The notes beneath the pieces were generated by a model. It saw only the letters and a program-made list of their open reading frames with translations. It was not told the origin of the DNA and did not search any database. Source: Mya arenaria (taxonomy: Eukaryota > Mollusca > Bivalvia > Myida > Myidae). Taken from it: a stretch of DNA of 64,000 nt. Where the stretch lies: contig NC_069126.1 in NCBI RefSeq assembly GCF_026914265.1, forward strand, positions 71,900,219-71,964,218. Direction: 5' to 3'. The position numbers and the translations under genes were made by a program. Each line of letters begins with the position of its first letter. Position 1 is the stretch's first letter. Shown here one piece after another: positions 1-13,800 of this stretch.

Positions 1-165
1 CCAAATGCCACCTCCAGTTGGGTGAAAATTTCATGGCAGTTGGTGGAATTCTTGATAATCCACCAAGTGCCACCCATTTTCCACCAAGTGCCACCCATTT
101 TCCACCAAATTCCACCCAAATCCATGGCATTTGGTGGAAGTTGGTGGCAAATTTAGGAAAGGGTG
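1..165. repeat. CCACC/GGTGG short direct and inverted repeats
   Basis: The first 165 bases are built from short units such as CCACCAAGTGCCACCCATTTT (two direct copies near 61-100) and their reverse complements (TTGGTGGAA, GGCAGTTGGTGG). The two kinds alternate, so the block can fold on itself. The open frame through it (18-200) is a by-product of this low-complexity composition. The left end lies outside the window. Confidence 0.6.
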
Positions 166-787
166 CGTGGCTGATTTTCGCTCACCTATCGCACACCTGA
201 TGAACACAAAGTAATCATATTAAGTGAGCTTTAAATGGGATTGCCTTTTGCCATTGGTCTGTTGTCCATAATTATTTTGTTACCTCTCCAGCATCTACAT
301 TTTGTAACCAATCTTATTGGAACTTTGACACTTGTTATGTATATAGCCACATGCAAGACCTGATGGTCAAGTCAGGGCCAAAATTATTACCAGTAGATCA
401 AGAGTTGTCCTTGATTTATAAGTATTCATCTCCTAATCTGATCAGTAGACCAGGAATAATTGTTCTTAATTTATAAAAAATGCCAAATTTTCACCAGTCT
501 CAATTTGAAATATGGGCCAGTTTTTGGACCATTAAGCCAAGGTTGAGATACAAGTGTGCCAAGATGATTGAAAACGAGGCTAAATAGTTAGATTTCCTAA
601 ATGTTTAAATGAAAACATAGGGCCTGCTTTTACCATACCATAGGGTTGATCAAGATCACTTTTGGCATGCACTTAATGGTATTGAACTAAATAGACTATG
701 TCTCTGAGATATGAGATTATAGAATTATTTTTAGCTTGACTATTTGAAGAATAAGGAGAGCTATCCTAGTCACCCGAGCATCAGGGT
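166..787. other. AT-rich non-coding stretch
   Basis: I see no exon with splice sites, no RNA gene and no clear repeat here. It is probably intron or intergenic DNA upstream of the first visible exon at 1758. Confidence 0.5.
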
Positions 788-1445
788 CCATTGACATATG
801 GCTTTGAAACTTTGAACACTTGTTAACCATCATGCCCCCAACCTGTACACAGGAGGAGGTAACTCTATCAAGCATTTTGACAAAATTATGCCTCTTTTTA
901 AACTTTGAATTTACGTTAAAGTTTGCGTACCACCTCAAATATTTTCAAAGTCAATTGACATATGGCTTTGAAACTTTGCACACTTGTTCACCATCATGCC
1001 CCCCCAACCAATACACAGGAGAAGTAACTCTATCAAGCATTTTGACAAAATTATGCCCCTTTTTCGACTTAGAATTTACGTTAAAGTTTGGTACCACCTC
1101 AAATATTTTCAAAGTCAATTGACATCTGGCTTTGAAACTTAGCACACTTGTTCCCCATCATGCCCCCAGCCTGTTCACCGGAGGAGGTAACTCTATCAAG
1201 CATTTTGACAAAATTATGCCCCTTTTTAAACTTTGAATTTACGTTAAAGTTTGCGTACCAACTCAAATATTTTCAAAGTCCATTGACATATGGCTTTGAA
1301 ACTTTGCACACTTGTTCACCATCATGCCCCCAACCTGTACACAGGAGGAGGTAACTCTATCAAGCATTTTGAGAAAACTATGCCCCTCTTTCTACTTAGA
1401 ATTTACGTTAAAGTGTGCGTACCACCTCAAATATTTTCCAATTCA
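788..1445. repeat. 164-bp tandem array, four copies
   Basis: The string ATTGACATMTGGCTTTGAAA recurs at 790, 954, 1118 and 1282, a constant spacing of 164 bp. Each unit also carries CATCATGCCCCC, AGGAGGAGGTAACTCTATC and ATTTACGTTAAAG. The units differ by point changes only. Open frames on both strands follow the period and are not genes. The terminal hairpin at 1568-1591 probably belongs to the same element. Confidence 0.9.
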
Positions 1446-1567
1446 ATTTATGTAAATATCTCAGCACATCATGTATTGCATTGAAATCTAATCTAACAGT
1501 GATCCATGCATGTTTCGCCAAAACTTTTCAATCCATACACCGAAAAGCGCCGGAATAGTCGAGCGCG

Positions 1568-1591
1568 CTGTCTCTGTGACAGCTCTTGTTT
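1568..1591 (+). mobile_element. 3' terminal hairpin of a Helentron-like element
   Basis: CTGTC-TCTGT-GACAG forms a 5-bp stem and is followed at once by CTCTTGTTT. The same hairpin-plus-tail design occurs at 4857, 10659, 25477, 51275 and 63280 in this window. I read it as the 3' end of the element containing the 164-bp array. The family assignment is an inference. Confidence 0.5.
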
Positions 1592-1757
1592 GAACTCACA
1601 ATAGTTGAATCTTGTGACCTCAATAAAAGGTTTAGTATTCATGGATGTATCAGAATGAATTTTCTTTTGATCACAAACCCTGATTGATTAAGCCTACAAC
1701 ATAGCCATTTTAAGACATATTTTTATATGATGTTGACTTTAATGAGCTTATTTTCAG

Positions 1758-1880
1758 ACGCTAGAAGAAAAAAATGGCTAAATGATAACTTGGGGGAGCA
1801 AGCCCACCTTTGCATGATTGGTTGGGTAGTTTTGAATCTGGTGTACAGCATTATTGCTGCCATCCTCTTTTGCGTCCTAG
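1758..1880 (+). CDS. Exon: first visible exon, hydrophobic segment 1
   Basis: Acceptor TTATTTTCAG precedes 1758 and donor GTATGTG follows 1880. The frame enters with two bases and reads ARRKKWLNDNLGEQ, then a roughly 22-residue hydrophobic run ending FCVL. It leaves in phase 1. Basic residues before the membrane segment suggest that this side is cytosolic. Confidence 0.75.
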
Positions 1881-4800
1881 GTATGTGAGATATCTTTGTA
1901 ATGTGTTGTAAAATTAGTCTTTAAAGTTATTTATGGCCATCATATTACAATTTTTTATGACTCTATTTCTTATTCAAACATTTTCTATAATTGTACCATA
2001 TTTATATAAGAATATGTGCACATATTTCTAACTAAAATTGAATTTGAGCACTGTTGCCCATGTTGTATATTAATACATACATACATTGTATATAACAACA
2101 GTATATGTGAAGGCTCAACCATATTGCAGTTTTGCATTATAAGCCCAACTGTTATAAAAATTAGAAAAAAATATATAAACTTAAATATTATCTGTTTTCT
2201 TCCTTTACAGTTTGCAAAAACGACTGTTGCGAAGAAGGTATGCTATATATATATATAATATTTATATATATGGTTAACTTTTTCAAATATAACATTGCTT
2301 AAAATTTCATTTTCTTCTTTTTAAGAATATGATTTGTTTTGCATAACATTTATTGCTCTGCTTTCCAGGAAAGTCTTCACTTTTAATGTCAATGAAAAAT
2401 GTATATATATTATAGAAATAGATGTCCTGAGAGAAAAACATGCACAGATTTTGGCTTCTGTAATATAATAAAGTTTTTTATTCATTTTATGTATTCACTA
2501 TTTAATATGTGTTTTCAGAATGTGACTGCATTTGCAATTGTTGGCCTGTTTACATCATAATTGGATATGTAGTCAAGCCAGGAGATGTGATAGTAATTGT
2601 CATTGGAGTAGTTGCCTTTATAAACGGTAAGCCTTAGTGGTATAATTGTTTACATGTCAAGAATTCCAGGGCTCCTTGTCTACCAAGAGCAGCTTCAACG
2701 CCCCTTACAATGGACACAATTACTGGTTTCTACTCAGAATGGGACTTCAGAGTGATTCATATCATTGCATTTAAAGGCAAATCTCATCAAAATGAGTGAT
2801 TAGGCTCATAGTTAGCCGCTAGGCCTGCAGACTTTAATAACTGTATCTCGGAAATTGCATCGGCAGATCGTCATAACATTTTTAACTTTTGATGAATTAA
2901 AGCGCACTAGGGTATAATGTAATGTAATTATACCCCCACAAACGAAGTTTGAGGGGGTATATAGGAGTGAGCTTGTCGGTCGGTTGGTCTGTCGGTTTTC
3001 ATGGTTTCCGGACGATAACTCATGAAAGGCTAGACAGATTTGAAAAAGTTTTGGTACACAGGTGTAACATCAGAAGATACAGGTCAAGTTCGATATTGGG
3101 GCTAGTGGGGCCAAGGTCAAGGTCACTGTTACTAAAAATAGAAAAAACGGTTTCCGAACGATAACTCATGAAAGGCTTGACAGATTTGAACAATTTTTGG
3201 TACACAGGTGTAACATCAGAAGATACAGGTCAAGTTCGATATTGGAGCTGGTGGGGCCAAGGTCAAGGTCACTGTTACTAAAAATAGAAAAAACGGTTTC
3301 TGGACGATAACTCATGAAAGGCTAGACAGATTTGAACAATTTTTGGTAAACAGGTGTAACATCAGAAGATACAGGTCAAGTTCGATATTGGGGCTGGTGG
3401 GGCCAAGGTCAAGGTCACTGTTACTAAAAATAGAAAAACGGTTTCCGGACGATAACTCATGAAAGGCTAGACAGATTTGAACAATTTTTGGTACACAGGT
3501 ATAACATTAGAAGATACAGTTTGGTACACAGGTGTAACATCAGAAGATATAGGTCAAGTTCGATATTGGGGCTGGTGGGCCAAAGTCAAAGTCACTGTTA
3601 CTAAAAATAGAAAAACGGTTTCCGGACGATAACTCATGAAAGGCTTGACAGATTTGAACAATTTTTGGTACACAGGTGTAACATCAGAAGATACAGGTCA
3701 AGTTCGATATTGGAGCTGGTGGGGCCAAGGTCAAGGTCACTGTTACTAAAAATAGAAAAAACGGTTTCCGGACGATAACTCATGAAAGGCTAGACAGATT
3801 TGAACAATTTTTGGTACACAGGTGTAACATCAGAAGATACAGGTCAATTTCGATATTGGGGCTGGTGGGGCCAAGGTCAAGGTCATTGTTACTAAAAATA
3901 GAAAAAACGGTTTCCGGACGATAACTCATGAAAGGCTTGACAGATTTGAACAATTTTTGGTACACAGGTGTAACATCAGAAGATACAGGTCAAGTTCGAT
4001 ATTGGGGCTGGTGGGGCCAAGGTCAAGGTCACTGTTACTAAAAATAGAAAAAAACGGTTTCTGGACGATAACTCATGAAAGGCTAGACAGATTTGAACAA
4101 TTTTTGGTAAACAGGTGTAACATCAGAAGATACAGGTCAAGTTCGATATTGGGGCTGGTGGGGCCAAGGTCAAGGTCACTGTTACTAAAAATAGAAAAAC
4201 GGTTTCCGGACGATAACTCATGAAAGGCTAGACAGATTTGAACAATTTTTGGTACACAGGTATAACATTAGAAGATACAGTTTGGTACACAGGTGTAACA
4301 TCAGAAGATATAGGTCAAGTTCGATATTGGGGCTGGTGGGCCAAAGTCAAGGTCACTGTTACTAAAAATAGAAAAACGGTTTCCGGACGATAACTCATGA
4401 AAGGCTAGACAGATTTGAACAATTTTTGGTACACAGGTGTAACATCAGAAGATACAGGTCAAGTTCGATATTGGGCTGGTGGGGCCAAGTTCAAGGTCAC
4501 TGTTACTAAAAATAGAAAAACGGTTTCCGGACGATAACTCATGAAAGGCTAGACAGATTTGAACAATTTTTGGTACACAGGTGTAACATCAGAAGATACA
4601 GGTCAAGTTCGATATTGGGGCTGGTGGGGCCAAGGTCAAGGTCACTGTTACTAAAAATAGAAAAACGGTTTCCGGACGATAACTCATGAAAGGCTAGTTT
4701 TTCTTTTTTTGTTACTTCTAAATTACTCAACAGATTTAAATAAAACAATACATGCATGATAAAAGAAGATGCAGTGTGCAGTAACCTTGGAGTTATGGCC

Positions 4801-7800
4801 TCTTTTCAAAGGAATGGTTTGCCATTCCTGTGTCCAGGTGGCATTTGGGGATATTCGTCACTCCTGTGACAGCTCTAGTTTACATTAACATAATTATACA
4901 TCAAAAATACCTGGTAAGCAACCTGCTGTAAAAGCAGTTTTAAATAAATAAACGGACTGCTTTCTGCATGTTAATTTACTAAGCTTGCTAAAAGTAGCGC
5001 TGTTATTGATTATTAATCAATGTTTTGTGGTTTATATAGTTAGAATAAGATGCGTTTTGCATGATATAACGCAATGGAAATTATACAAAAGCAATCATTT
5101 TAATATCAGTGAGGAACAGAATGCATATAAAAAGCAGAATCCGCAAATAGTTCAATGAACACGTACTGAATCTAATAAATACATGTATTATATACCTGTG
5201 TTTAGAATTTGCTGCTGCCAAGGACCAATATTATCTACATGTATATTTTAGTTAAGAATATAATCTGGGTCATCACATTCGAACAGGTTTATTCCCCGGA
5301 AATAAACTCTGAGAACTCGTTAAAACCCGGAAAAAATATGGATTGTATTATGGTGCAATTAAATGCTTATTATGTGTAATATATCAAACCATTATGTTTA
5401 AAATGAAATGATAATACTTTGTTTTTTCCTTAAATCAGTTTTTTGGGTGATTGTAGTTCATTCACAAGTATATTATCTATGTTTTAAATTACTTAAATCG
5501 GCTCTTACTTGACATTTTTATTTAGATTGTTAGTTAGTACTTGTGTTTGTAAAATGTGTGTCGCGTAAAACCATTCTTTTGTGTATGTACATACTAACAA
5601 CCTTTAACCATTACTAAATGCACATTATACACTTTTACCATTCAAATTGCATTGCGTAAAGCGTTGACAGGCTATGTTTCTTAGTCATGTAATGCCGAAT
5701 GAAACCGAAAATGTGTGAATATTTCTCACAGTTTGTCTCAGTAATATAGTCCAAAGTCTTGAGCATGTAGCATAATGCATAATGCATATTTATAAACCAA
5801 TGATATAAATCTGTTCATTTTGTCCATGATGAGTGACATAGGTTGAGAGCAATATTAAGATACATCATTACATACAGGGAATAGATAGGTGTTTATGATT
5901 ATGTTAATTATGTTTTACATGACTATACTTACAAAACGTTGCAGGCCGAATCCCATTCAAGGCTTTAAGCTCTTTGATTTTTCTATATCTAGTTAAAATA
6001 GTGTATGCATAGTTTTTGCTGTAATATGCACAGATTAAAGCACAAGTTGTGAGGCCCCAACTGAATTTCTTGGGAGTTGAAACATATTTTAAAATCAACA
6101 AATTATTACATTTGTCCAGGTACTAATGAAAGGAATCTGGACCAAACATCTAAAGGGGCCTCAAAAATGGAAGACGGTATACATTAAAAATGCAGCTAAT
6201 CTCTGAGAAGTAATTCCAATTTCTTGTAACAACAAAATATTTTCTAAAGAAGATACAGCCTGTTTTACATAATTCTGTCACAAGCACTTAGCTTTATTAT
6301 TATTCTAATGATTCTTTAGTCAGAATAACCTTATGTTTCAAACATTAGGAACTTTAAACATTTTACAGCTAAATTTGATAAGATATGAAAATGTATCACT
6401 TATTGGTTTTGATGAAACTCTTACACCTATTATTATTGTGCCTTCAGGTATGACATCAGAGGAGAACACATAGGTGTTGAGTGTACTTATTACAGAAAAA
6501 TATGTCAATTAAATGGATTCACAAACACACAATTGAACTTTCAAAATTCAAAATATTGTTTTGGTTTAAATGTTTTCGAATTATTTAAGTCAAGTTTGGC
6601 AGAAAAGATAACCAAGTTCAGTAACATGTACCCTTCGTCAACTTTAAAATTCATTTTGAGTTTACTTTACATACTGCATGTATGTCTGCTTAAGTATTTA
6701 ACTATATGTATGTGTTTGGTGGGCAAATGTTGTGAATACTAAACTCAACAAGAAAAAGCCACCCGTTAAATCTCCCCAATTATATAAAATGTTTTAGCTC
6801 ATGAATTTTTGATGAAAGTCAGAGTTTTGTTTTACATGCATTATTGGTAGTATTAGTAATGATCTAGAAAACAGAAAATGCAGGTGTTCTATGATTTTTT
6901 TAGAAAGCTTATTCACATTTCCATCCACATATCTTAGGTTTTTATCTCTCACTCGGACATATTTAGTAATTTTCTGTGGAAGGGTAAACTGATATCTGTG
7001 GTCTCCTCCTCTTCTTGTCCTGCTCTTATAAAACACAGTGTTGGTTTTATTTGAGAAATATAATGTACTATAAAAATAAAAGTGATATTTGCTTTCATTG
7101 TACACCTCGGAGCAAGAGTGATTTATCAAACCTTTTAAAACCTAACATCATGCCATCGGTATAGAAACACTAGTTGTATTAAATGTGTTTTATGTGCACC
7201 AAGATCAATGCTTTATCTAATGATTTTGTGGTGTTTGAAAGCTGTCAACCTGCTTTATTTATACTTTTTATGCTCATTTTAATTAATTGTAAAATGTCAT
7301 TTAAAAGTTTGACAAAGAGCTAAATTAGCAAGGACATAGATGCAGACATTTATTATGTAAATGGTTTTATAATCAAAGCTCAATTTGACTCTACTTAGAC
7401 TAATGTTTTTAACTTAAAAAATATATAAAAACAGTCTGTTGTGTTATAACATGTTACATAAAAGGTCACCTGGCTACTCACTTGATTTTTCTCATTGTGC
7501 TTTTATGGAATGAGGTTATGTCTTTTGTTTGTTGAACCTGCATTCTGTATATTTACCTTGATTTAAGTGTACCCAAATATCCTTTTCTATACACTATCCT
7601 TGTGTTGATCTGCATGCTTATATTGAATACAATGCACCAACTATGCATTATTGTATTTGAAAGGATGCCGATGTTGTGCACCATGCTGTTCATGGTGTTG
7701 TGGACTATGCACAGCAGCATGTTTCTGTTGTGACAGTAAGTGATTGTTTGAATGTATTGTTTTTGTGTTCTGTGATATTTTAACATGGTTATGTTTGATG

Positions 7801-10800
7801 AGAAACATATATTTTGCAGTGTTTTTAACATGATCATGAAGGCAATTGATAAGGATGTAATACTTTGTTGGTGTGTGTGTCAATGATATATCCTAGTATC
7901 CCCAGTGCTTATATAAATGTTCGCTCTTGCATAATTGTCAGAAATGGTTTCTGATTTTTTTCTCTCCTTGTTCAACAAGTTAGATAACACTATTTGAATA
8001 TGATGCAAATTATGGGTCTTTATTATTTGACTTAGAAATTCTAGTAAAGGTTTTGCATGTAAGCACACATAGGTTAATATCTCAGCAACTACTTGAAGAC
8101 TTTATCCAATGCTACTCAACCAGCCAAAACACTTCAATAACCAAATCATATATCTTTTTTTTGTAAACAATTACAAATTATGGCCCTTTATTATTTGACT
8201 TTGAAATTCTGTTACCCAACTACAAACCTATTTGAATAACCAATCTAGATAACTAATTTTTTGGCAAATAATGGCCTTTTGCTATTATTCAGTTTAAGGT
8301 TTTACATGTGACCACAATTAAGTCAATAATTCAGCAAATATTAAACTGTTGCCTCCTCTTGGGCGCTCTTATAAAAAACAGTTTGTTTTAAATGTGTTTT
8401 ATGTGCACCAAGATCAATGCTTTATCTAATGATTTTGTGGTGTTTAAAGCTGTCAACCTGCTTTATTTATACTTTTTATGCTCATTTTAATTAATTGTAA
8501 AATGTCATTAAAAGTTTGACAAAGAGCTAAATTAGCAAGGACATAGATGCAGACATTTATTATGCAAGTGGTTTTATAATCAAATTTCAATTTGACTATA
8601 CTAAGACTAATGTTTTTAACTTGAAAATTATTTAAAAAATGTCTGTTGAGTTATAACATGTTACATAAAAGGTCACCTGACTAAGCCCTTGTTTTTTCTC
8701 ATTGTGCTTTTATGGAATGAGGTTATGTCTTTTGTTTGTTGAACCTGCATTCTGTATATTTACCTTGATTTAAGTGTACCCAAATATCCTTTTCTATACA
8801 CTATCCTTGTGTTGATCTGCATGCTTATATTGAATACAATGCACCAACTATGCATTATTGTATTTGAAAGGATGCCGATGTTGTGCACCATGCTGTTCAT
8901 GGTGTTGTGGACTATGCACAGCAGCATGTTTCTGTTGTGACAGTAAGTGATTGTTTGAATGTATTGTTTTTGTGTTCTGTGATATTTTAACATGGTTATG
9001 TTTGATGAGAAACATATATTTTGCAGTGTTTTTAACATGATCATGAAGGCAATTGATAAGGATGTAATACTTTGTTGGTGTGTGTGTCAATGATATATCC
9101 TAGTATCCCCAGTGCTTATATAAATGTTCGCTCTTGCATAATTGTCAGAAATGGTTTCTGATTTTTTTCTCTGCTTGTTCAACAAGTTAGATAACACTAT
9201 TTGAATATGATGCAAATTATGGGTCTTTATTATTTGACTTAGAAATTCTAGTAAAGGTTTTGCACACATAGGTTAATATCTTAGTATACTTGTTGTATTA
9301 CATTAAGACTTTATTCAATGGTACTCAACCAGCCAAAATACTTCAATAACCAAATCATATATCTTTATTTTGCAAACAATTACAAATTATGGCCCCTTAT
9401 TATTTGACTTTCAAATTCTGTTACTGAACTACTAACCAAACTAGATAACTCTTTTTTTGCAAATAATAACCTTTTACTACTATTCGGTTTAAGGTTTTAC
9501 ATGTGACCACATTAAAGTCAATAATTCAGCAAATACATCATGTATTGCATCAAAACTTAATACACAAGCTCCCAACTATCCAACCTACTTAATTAACAGA
9601 GTGAGATAACTCTGCATGCATATAATGCATATGATTGCCCTTTATTATTCAACATTGAAATTCTGGTTAAGGTTTTGCATGTTAGCACTCATAGGTTAAT
9701 ATCTCAGTAACTACTTGATGTATTGTATTGAGACTTTATATAAAAGTACTTAACAATTTTACCTACTTGAATAACCAAGTTAGACAACTGTATTTTGCAA
9801 ATGATGGCCCCTTATTATTCGACTTAGAAATTGTGTTAAAGGTTTTGCATGTAGCCACATTTAACTCAATATCTCAGCATATTTTTATACATCATGTATT
9901 GTAATGCATTGAACTTTGTTCATTGGCAAGTGGCAACCATTCAACTTCTTTATTGGTCAAGTAAGATTGCTCTTTCTACCACCTCAGATAAGTAGATCCA
10001 TAAATTTGGCCATGCTGGAAATCCTTAGCTTGCCCACGTGCAAAGATAAAACAAGTACGCATATTGAACTCCTTTTTAATTGTCATAACATAATAGCCTC
10101 CCTTGTTGAAGACCGTCGTCAGTAGCATCATGGAAAACCTGTCTTGTGCCAATATTTAAAATCCAAATTAATGATTTCTCGCTTCAAATGTCACCAAAAA
10201 AAGGTTTTCATGCTGTATTCAAGAATTAATGCTGCACTCTCCTCAGAACTATTTAAAGAACGATTGACTATTTACATAATCTGAATCACTGCGCGTTTAT
10301 CCATGACAACAACGAATTATCACATCTATACGCAAATTATTTTCACTACGCTAAAAGAGTTTTAGCAAAATAATACATTTATACTTTATTTTGTTTAACT
10401 AAGGTGGGAGAAAAAGCATCTACCAGCTGCTCGTGAAAGATAGGTTCATCACAACCCTCGCGCAGGGTGTTCTACGGAAACTCGGTTCTCCTCGTTTCCC
10501 CGAATCATCATACGCTGGCTTAGGATGAACCTATCTTTCACTCTAGACCATGGAAGATACTTATTATCTTGCATATGTTATTAATTTGGTCCCTTTATTA
10601 TTTGACTTACAAGTTCTGGTTAAGGTTTTGCATTTGATCTAATTTTACAGTTGAGTGCCTGTCTGTGTGACAGCTCTTGTATTTATATTGTTCTTGTTGC
10701 GATGACTATACATAGTGTTGTGCCATTAGTTTTATGAAAGTGCCATAATTATGTTAGTAATTTTCTTTTTAATTTAATGTTCCAGTACTTTTTAAATATG

Positions 10801-13800
10801 TTTTTGTATTGCTTTATTTATTGTTAGTTTAATAATATTAAATGTTATTTATTTAAAAATTGAATTATATTTTTAAAGTAAAATAATCACAAATTAGAAG
10901 TAGTTGATGGCATCGGTCATATTTTCACTTGTTAAAATCTAAAAAAAAGTGACTTCTTAGTTGATAAGGACTTTTTTTTCAATTTTGATAACACAATATA
11001 CTTTTTAAATTTACAAAATGATGAAATCATAGAAATTAAATAAAAACTAATTTGGTGTAAAAGTTCAATTAGTGGCTGTTTTGATGCAATTAAATATACA
11101 AGTTTGAATGATAATGTTGGAAAACATTAAGGTAATAAGTTAAGACATGAAATTGATTTAATAGATGTATTGTAAAGTTATATTATAATATAAAACAATA
11201 TTTAGCCAGAAACAGGATTTAAGCCAAGGTATGATGGAGGCGCGCAATATAGTACAGATTATTGAGCTATGATTTCGAATATAACCTAGATTTTAACCTA
11301 CAATTTCAGCTAATGCAATCACCTTTTAGTCCTTAGTTAGTTACTAGGCTTAAGTGTTGCAGAGTTTTAGTTATAGATTTTGAATGAAAAAAAGTGTTTA
11401 TGCAATTCCCAACTTAACTGCAGTGATAGGAAATGTAGCGCCATTTTGTATTAGAAAGTTTGACAATTCATTATCAATTATTTGAAATAACAATTAAATT
11501 CATAGTTGCTATTAATTAAAAATGAATGTTATCATTAATTTGTATTATTTGAACGAAACAAAAACTTTTTCATATCATTAATACATATATTTTTATTTCA
11601 AAGGCTTGAGCACACAATTAAATAAATATCTGCTGAATTAATGTTAAAAAACACAATTTTTTAAGACAAGTCAACTTTATATTGAAAAGGTAGAAACTAT
11701 AATGGAAGGGAAAAGTACCAGGCAACGCTTACATAGATTCTGAATTAAACTAGCTTGGAAGTCTGCTGAATGTTGAAACAATTGAACAAATTAAGTAGTT
11801 TAAGCAGGCCTAAGAGCCGTTTCATTGGCTGAAAATGTTAGTTGTGTTTTAAATATATTTATACTTAAATATTTCTGTTTGTTTTGTATGTATTAAATTT
11901 TGCTAAATGGCATCATGTAAACTCTCCTGAAATGTATTCTTGAAATGGAGTAAATCTGTGTTAAAGATAAGACTTTGTTGTTTTTTGGATTTCTGAAATA
12001 TCTTTGCCATGAAAATGTTCTGGAAAAATTATTGACATAATTCCTAGCTTTGTTAGCTAGTGAAAGAATTAGATATTGTTAAGTACTAACAAATGTTTCA
12101 CTTCATTGTATAAAAGATTCCTTACGGGTCTTGCACAGGGCAAAAGTGGGTGGGTAAGGTCAAAAGATATAACATTTCAAAATCTTGCTTTATTAAGTTA
12201 CGAGGACCCATCTTTTTCGGGAGTAATATATACATTGGTTGTGACATGTTTTGGGGTAGTAAGGAGTTGAACATAATTTTACGAATAAAGATTTAATCAG
12301 ATTTTGGGTGTAAAAGCATTCACATTTTTCCGGAAAAGTCTGCGAAATAATCACCTTATTATAGTGTCAAAAAGCCCAAGACGACTTAATTGGGTTTTTG
12401 ATGATATCTTTTCAAAAAAGAATGATATTTAATAATATATTGAAAAATATTGGATTAAATTCATTTCCTGGTTACAAAAGTGCAAGTATCTTTCTTAAAA
12501 AAGCTGCAATCTCTACAAAGCCTCAAAACATTTTGATTGGGTAGTACTGACAATTTTGACACAAATACATATTCATTTTGTATAAAGCCAATTGCGGAAC
12601 AATGTTTAATGCTTTTTGAATGGAAATTTGATAAAATCTTTCGTAAAATTTGCTCAACTCCTTTTTACTGCTACATATGTTGCAACAGATATATAGATTA
12701 TGCTTGCTAAATATTGAACCTCAAAACTGAATGAAAGTTGAATGTTTTAAACATTTTTGGTTTTGGTGCTTCAAAGGACTTTTGCACTGTGGAAGGGACT
12801 GCGTCACAGTTGTTGTTTTTTTATTTCGGAAACCATTATTTCATATGTTATTTTTACTTAATTTTATGAAAGAACACCACTGTTGATACTCATCTGAAAA
12901 GAAATATTGTAAATTATAACCTAAAATCATTCCATTTTGAATATTGGCCTACTAATGTTTCATGACAAAAAAGGGCATTTTCTGCAAAATAAAATAAATA
13001 ATTATTAACAATAAAGCTATAACTTGATTTTTGATCACCAAAACAAGTGATTAGATCCCTTAATTAAATTTTGTAAACTCTTGCTGCCTTTGGAATTCTT
13101 AAAGTAAAATAATGAGATAAAGCATCATTATCTATTGTTAACACATTTTGCTTTTTATCCCTTTTGTAAGATACCATGATTATGATAGTTGTAAAACAAG
13201 TGGCATGGTGACAAAGTTATATCTTCACTAACTGGATAGTTGCACCATCAAGGTTTACTGCAGATGTAATTACTAACATAGAACTTTGGAAGAGCAAGAA
13301 TAAGTTGTGAGTACAATGGGATTTTCAGTTCTTAACATGTCTTCTACAGTTTGATCAATTATCTATGTGTAAGCCTTTAACCAAATAGAGGTTTTATTGT
13401 TGATAATTATTTTAATATGAAAATTTAGGTCAGACTCCCCTCACCAACTTTGTCTGGTAAACTTCCATGGGTGTTGTTAAATATTTGCGTAGTTTTCAAT
13501 TAGTACCAAACTAATTCAACAAAATTGTTCTGCACCTGTTTTGATAATTTACATTGTGAATAATTAGGTGATGAGGATGATGATGAGAATCCTCAGCATG
13601 GGATGAGTAACAAGAAAAGGGGCCGTACTGCTGCTGCAAGCAACACAGTTCCGATGTCAAAAGCCCATGTCCATGCTACAAAGGAACCAAAAGATGCAAA
13701 ACACAAGGAAGCAATGGATAGCCATAGGTAAATGTTAGATCACACCCCAGAGTAATTGATCAAAAGCCTTGGTATTTTGCTTTTCAAGATAGGTATTGGG

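Noticed and set aside
717..1484. Open frames on both strands (for example 820-1122 and 951-1145)
   Set aside because: They follow the 164-bp repeat period, and their translations repeat themselves. No splice context.
2949..4757. Repeated plus and minus frames with RCNIRRYRSSSILG-like translations
   Set aside because: Products of the 146-bp array read in different units.
6447..6475. Possible 26-bp exon after CCTTCAG in the membrane-protein gene
   Set aside because: In the required phase it ends in a TAG codon before the donor.
6794..7129. Minus-strand 111-codon frame
   Set aside because: No motif and AT-rich biased composition. Its region is part of the tandem duplication but is largely deleted in copy 2.
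7553..9269. Identical minus-strand frames in both duplicate copies (for example 7553-7837 and 8760-9044)
   Set aside because: Identity reflects recent duplication, not selection. The frames overlap each other in different phases and have no recognisable domain.
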